Part shown: positions 60,435 to 64,000 of the stretch, piece after piece | Layout of the letters: each line of letters opens with the position of its first letter | Position numbering within the stretch: the first letter of the stretch is position 1 | Source: CAISKJ01 sp046351555 | Lineage (GTDB): Bacteria; Myxococcota_A; Polyangia; Polyangiales; Ga0077539 | Length of the DNA: 64,000 bases | NCBI GenBank assembly: GCA_046351555.1 | Contig: JAXLYI010000014.1 | Span: 196,214-260,213, forward strand | Direction of reading: 5' to 3' | Notes under the pieces: generated by a model | The model's database searches: none | What the model saw: only the letters and a program-made list of their open reading frames with translations | Told to the model about the DNA's origin: nothing | Program-made: the position numbers and the translations under genes

Positions 60435-61649
60435 TCACCGCGCGTCGGGCGTGAGCGCCCGCAGGAACGCCACCAGCGCGCGCGTCTCCGCGTCGCTCAC
60501 GCGGAACGGCACCAGGAACGCATCCTCCCCGCCCTGCGTGAGCGCGTGCCCGACCGGCATGCCCCCCTGCGCGTAGAGCCCGACGACCTCCTCCAGCGTC
60601 GCGACCGTGCCCGCGTGGCCGTAGGGCGCGGTGAGCGCGACGCCGCGGAGCGTCGGCGTGACAAAGCGCCCGCGCATCTCCTCGCTGGGGGGCTCGATGG
60701 GGAAGGGCTCCTCGGGCGCATCGCTGTGCCTCCCGCGGCCGTAGAAAGCGCTCGCCCGCGCCCGCACGAGCCCTTCGATCGCGCCGCGGTCGGGGCCCAC
60801 GCGCGGGTCGTCGGGGAAGCGCGCCGCGTGGAAATCGCCGTCGGAGAACATCGCCCCGCTGTGGCACCGCACGCACCCCACCCGCAGGAACACCGCCAGC
60901 CCCCGCACCGCCTCCTCCGTCATCGCCGCGCGTTCGCCCGCCACCCAGCGGTCGAAGGGCGCGGGGCCCACCGCGAGCGTCCGCACGTACGCCGCGATCG
61001 CCTTGCCGACGTTGGCCGCCGTCCGCTCGACCTCGCCGCCCGACCCGAACGCCGCGGCCTCGCCGAACACCGCGCGGTACGCGTCCCCGTGGCGCGCGGC
61101 GACGAGGCGCGCGAGGCCCTCGCGTGTGAGCCCGTGCTCCAGCGGGTTTTCGAACGCGAGGATCGGCTGCGCCCAGAGCGAATCCGCCGACCCGTCCCAC
61201 GTCTGCCAGCGCTTGAACGCGCTCCCCACGAGCGACGGGACGTTGCGCCGGCCGACGCGCGGCGGCTCGCCCGCGACCGCGAGCGGGCGCAGGTCGGCGT
61301 AGAGGTGCGGGGACGCGTGGCAGCCCGCGCACGAGGTCCGCCCGTCGCGCGAGAGCCCGCCGTCTTCGAAGAGCGAGCGCCCGAGCGAGGCCGCGCGCGG
61401 GTCGTCGGCGACGCGGTTGGTGGGGTCGGGCGGCAGCGCTGGGACGGGCGACATCCGCCGGATGCGTCGCCACTCGCGCTCGGTGAAGTTCACGCCCGCG
61501 TCGGTCGATGCGTCGGGTGGGGGCTCGACGCAACCGATCGTCGAAGGCGCGGCGACGTCAAGGCGCGCGGAGGGTGCGGGGCGGGGCGTCGCCGGCGCGC
61601 GGCAACCCGCCCAGGCGAGCACGGCGGCGAGCGCGTGGAGGGCCTTCAC
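60435..61649 (-). CDS. MauG/cytochrome c peroxidase-like dihaem lipoprotein
   Basis: The 404-residue protein has a lipobox (LAWAGC), then two CxxCH haem sites: CAGCH near the front half and CVRCH in the second half. Motifs RRNVPSLVGSAFKRWQTWDG and RFVTPTLRGVALTAPYGHAG fit the MauG/CcpA family. Such enzymes reduce hydrogen peroxide or oxidise protein side chains. GTG 61649 was selected because the signal peptide starts there. It converges with the secretin-N-like gene and is divergent from the MopE-repeat gene. Confidence 0.88.
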   Translation of the reverse strand: MKALHALAAVLAWAGCRAPATPRPAPSARLDVAAPSTIGCVEPPPDASTDAGVNFTEREWRRIRRMSPVPALPPDPTNRVADDPRAASLGRSLFEDGGLSRDGRTSCAGCHASPHLYADLRPLAVAGEPPRVGRRNVPSLVGSAFKRWQTWDGSADSLWAQPILAFENPLEHGLTREGLARLVAARHGDAYRAVFGEAAAFGSGGEVERTAANVGKAIAAYVRTLAVGPAPFDRWVAGERAAMTEEAVRGLAVFLRVGCVRCHSGAMFSDGDFHAARFPDDPRVGPDRGAIEGLVRARASAFYGRGRHSDAPEEPFPIEPPSEEMRGRFVTPTLRGVALTAPYGHAGTVATLEEVVGLYAQGGMPVGHALTQGGEDAFLVPFRVSDAETRALVAFLRALTPDAR

Positions 61650-61779
61650 GGGGCGCGAAGATCGCACACGAGACACGCGTCGCGCGAGCCCTCGCTGCGG
61701 GCGCGCCGCCACGCTCAAGGTGCATGCGCGGGCCGCCGGTAACGGGCTTGGAGCGCGCACCCGTCGCGCGAGGAGTGAC

Positions 61780-64000
61780 ATGAAAGAACTTCGATGCCGA
61801 GTCCCGTGGTTCGCGCTCGCCGTGGGCGCCTTCAGCGTGTCCGTGGGGTGCAACGAGGCGGACACCGCCGTCTCGCCCGTGCGGAGCGACCCCGACGGCG
61901 CCGCCGACGCGCCCGCGACGCCCGACGCGCCCGCGGCGCCCGACGCGACGGCGCCCGCACCCGACGCGGCCGACGAGCCCGCGCCCGACGCGGCCGCGGT
62001 CGACGCGGGCGACCCCGACACGCCCACGAGCGGCCCTGCCCCGGTGGTGGCCTGCGCGACGACGGAGACGTGCAACAACGGCGTCGACGACAACTGCGAC
62101 GGCACCGTCGACGAGCGCTGCGTGTGCATCCCGGGCGCGACGCAGGGCTGCTTCCCCGGCGCGCGGGCGCTCGCGGGCGTCGGCCAGTGCGCCTACGGGA
62201 CGCAGCGGTGCGAGGGCGTGAGCGAGTTCGGCGCGTGGGGCGCGTGCAACGGGGCGACGTCGCCCTCGGGCGAGACCTGCGACGGCGTCGACAACGACTG
62301 CGACGGCGAGGTGGACGACGGCTGCGCGTGCCGCACCGACGACCGCCGCGAGTGCTACACGGGCCCCGCCGCGACGCGCATGGTGGGCGCATGCCGCGAC
62401 GGCCTGCAGGTGTGCGCGCCCGGCGGCGACGGCTTCGGCAGCGCGTGGGGCGCGTGCGCCGGCGAGACGCTCCCCGCGGCCGAGGCCTGCGACGGCGTCG
62501 ACAACGACTGCAACGGGACCATCGACGACGGCTGCTCGTGCACCCCCGGCGCGACGCGCGCGTGCTACGGCGGCCCCGAGGGAACCGCGGGCGTCGGTCG
62601 CTGCCGCGGGGGCACCCAGTCCTGCGCGAGCGCTGGCGGCGCCGCCACCTGGGGCTCCTGCGACGGGCAGGAACTCCCCGCCGCCGAAGCCTGCGACGGC
62701 GTCGACAACGACTGCGACGGCACCATCGACGACGGCTGCGAGTGCCGCCCCGGCGAGTCGCGCGCCTGCTACACGGGCCCCACCGGCACCCGCGGCATCG
62801 GCACCTGCGCGGCCGGCACACAGACCTGCGCCGCGGGCCCCGGCAACGTCGGGAGCGCGTGGGGCGAGTGCACCGGCGACCGCCTCCCCGCCGCCGAGCG
62901 CTGCGACGACGTCGACAACAACTGCGACGGCGCCGTCGACGAGACCTGCGTGTGCCGCCGCGGCGAGACCCAGCCCTGCTACGCCGGCCCCGCGGGCACC
63001 TCCGGCGTCGGCGCCTGCCGCGCGGGGACCCGCTCGTGCGCCGTGGCCGACGGCGCGGCCGCGTGGGGCGCGTGCACCGGCGCGACGGCGCCCGGCGCGG
63101 AGACCTGCGACGGCGTCGACAACGACTGCGACGGCACCGTCGACAACGGCTGCGCCTGCGCCCCGAGCGCGACGCAGAGCTGCTACACCGGCCCGACGGG
63201 AACCGTGGGGGTCGGCGCCTGCCGCGCGGGCTCGCAGGCGTGCGTCGCGGGCGCCGGCGGCGTCGGCAGCGCGTGGGGCGCGTGCGGGGCGCAGACGCTC
63301 CCGGCCGCGGAGACGTGCGACGGCGTCGACAACGACTGCGACGGGATGACCGACGAGGGCTGCGCCTGCCGCGCCGCCGAGACGCGGAGCTGCTACTCGG
63401 GCCCTGCGGGCACGGCCAACGTCGGCGCCTGCCGCGCGGGATCGCAGGGCTGCTCGCTCAACGCGGGCGGCGTCGGCAGCGCGTGGGGCGCGTGCGCGGG
63501 CGAGGCGCTCCCTGGCACCGAGACGTGCAACGCCGTCGACGACGACTGCGACGGGATGATCGACGAGGGCTGCGCCTGCACCGTCGGCGCGACGCGGAGC
63601 TGCTACGGCGGCCCCACGGGGACTGCGGGCGTCGGCACCTGCCGCGCGGGCTCGCAGAGCTGCGTGCTCTCGGGCGGCGCCGCGGCGTGGACGGCCTGCG
63701 CGGGCGCCGCGACGCCGGGCGCGGAGACCTGCGACGGCGTCGACAACGACTGCAACGGCACGGTCGACAACGGCTGCGCCTGCGCCCCGGGGGCCACCCG
63801 GAGCTGCTACGCGGGCCCGTCGGGGACCGCTGGCGTCGGCGCCTGCCGCGCGGGTTCGCAGTCGTGCGTCGCGGGCGCGGGCGGCGTCGGCAGCGCGTGG
63901 GGCGCGTGCACCGGCGAGGCGCTCCCGGGCGCGGAGGCGTGCGACCGCGTCGACAACGACTGCGACGGGATGGTGGACGAGGGCTGCGCGTGCACCCCGG
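61780..64000 (+). CDS. MopE-type repeat lipoprotein, C-terminus beyond the window
   Basis: The visible 740 residues have a signal with SVSVGC at the anchor and an Asp/Ala/Pro-rich spacer (DAPATPDAPAAPDATAPAPD). At least ten repeats of about 70 residues follow, each with a CDGVDNDCDGTVDNGC-type loop, a CYTGPTGT segment and a GSAWGAC segment. The D-rich cysteine loops match the putative metal-binding motif seen in MopE, a copper-binding surface protein. AGGAG lies 4-5 nt before ATG 61780. The reading frame is open to the window edge. Probably a long fibrous surface protein that binds Ca or Cu (inference). Confidence 0.85.
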   Translation, partial: MKELRCRVPWFALAVGAFSVSVGCNEADTAVSPVRSDPDGAADAPATPDAPAAPDATAPAPDAADEPAPDAAAVDAGDPDTPTSGPAPVVACATTETCNNGVDDNCDGTVDERCVCIPGATQGCFPGARALAGVGQCAYGTQRCEGVSEFGAWGACNGATSPSGETCDGVDNDCDGEVDDGCACRTDDRRECYTGPAATRMVGACRDGLQVCAPGGDGFGSAWGACAGETLPAAEACDGVDNDCNGTIDDGCSCTPGATRACYGGPEGTAGVGRCRGGTQSCASAGGAATWGSCDGQELPAAEACDGVDNDCDGTIDDGCECRPGESRACYTGPTGTRGIGTCAAGTQTCAAGPGNVGSAWGECTGDRLPAAERCDDVDNNCDGAVDETCVCRRGETQPCYAGPAGTSGVGACRAGTRSCAVADGAAAWGACTGATAPGAETCDGVDNDCDGTVDNGCACAPSATQSCYTGPTGTVGVGACRAGSQACVAGAGGVGSAWGACGAQTLPAAETCDGVDNDCDGMTDEGCACRAAETRSCYSGPAGTANVGACRAGSQGCSLNAGGVGSAWGACAGEALPGTETCNAVDDDCDGMIDEGCACTVGATRSCYGGPTGTAGVGTCRAGSQSCVLSGGAAAWTACAGAATPGAETCDGVDNDCNGTVDNGCACAPGATRSCYAGPSGTAGVGACRAGSQSCVAGAGGVGSAWGACTGEALPGAEACDRVDNDCDGMVDEGCACTP
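62070..64000 (+). repeat. Tandem coding repeats, period about 210 bp
   Basis: At least ten copies of the MopE-type unit run to the window edge. The loop around TGCGACGGCGTCGACAACGA is nearly identical at DNA level in many copies, so misassembly or length variation is plausible here. Confidence 0.85.

Noticed and set aside
61780..64000. CRISPR-like array
   Set aside because: The regular repeats are coding, in one frame, and have a period of about 210 bp with no unique spacers or cas genes.

Overview
The window is very GC-rich chromosomal DNA with strong G/C at third codon positions and short intergenic gaps. It carries three serine/threonine protein kinases, a sigma-54-type activator, histone-H1-like K/A/P tails and many cysteine-rich, Asp/Ala-rich lipoproteins, including MopE-type repeats. 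This combination points to a myxobacterium (Myxococcota, probably order Polyangiales, perhaps Sandaracinaceae-like). That placement is inference from gene content. No rRNA, tRNA, CRISPR array, integrase or intact transposase was recognised.

Layout. 1-7.3 kb: M61 aminopeptidase with MeaB GTPase, a UbiB/ABC1 kinase, an ApaH-like phosphatase and a tandem pair of Era-like GTPases. 7.3-14.5 kb: three minus-strand exported lipoproteins (SUMF1-like, a 1,535-residue metzincin-type protease, a Cys-rich protein); a long palindrome of about 186 bp lies between the first two. 14.5-19 kb: a 28-codon membrane-peptide candidate, a leucine-rich repeat protein, an unknown protein, a probable Rpn-family remnant and a neutral-ceramidase-like lipoprotein. 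19-33 kb: dusB-pepQ, a kinase with its Pro-rich neighbour, a methyltransferase, and a run in which three nearby proteins carry histone-H1-like tails. 33-38 kb: MlaF-like ATPase, bacterioferritin with a Fur-like palindrome upstream, two hydrolases, a small zinc-finger-like protein and PspA. 38-43 kb: a frameshifted AAA/TPR gene, then ftsZ and ftsA without the rest of a dcw cluster.

43-51 kb is the most system-like part. A kinase converges on an FHA/sigma-54 activator. That activator diverges from a tight five-gene unit: kinase with PEGA-like sensor, PEGA/TPR protein, Asp/Ala-repeat lipoprotein, exported phage-tail-collar protein, and a paralogue sharing the collar protein's N-terminal module but not its collar domain. 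A nested perfect hairpin sits in the divergent promoter region. I read this as a kinase-controlled cell-surface system of unknown job. 51-64 kb: a beta-propeller-like lipoprotein coupled to a DUF6765-like protein, a receiver-histidine kinase, and more exported proteins: Kazal/Cys-rich, DUF6209-like, secretin-N-like, MauG-like dihaem and a MopE-repeat protein running off the right edge.

Codon phase and third-position composition were used to choose between overlapping frames. Where a protein begins inside a longer open frame, the start was chosen from signal peptide position, Shine-Dalgarno match or overlap with the neighbour.
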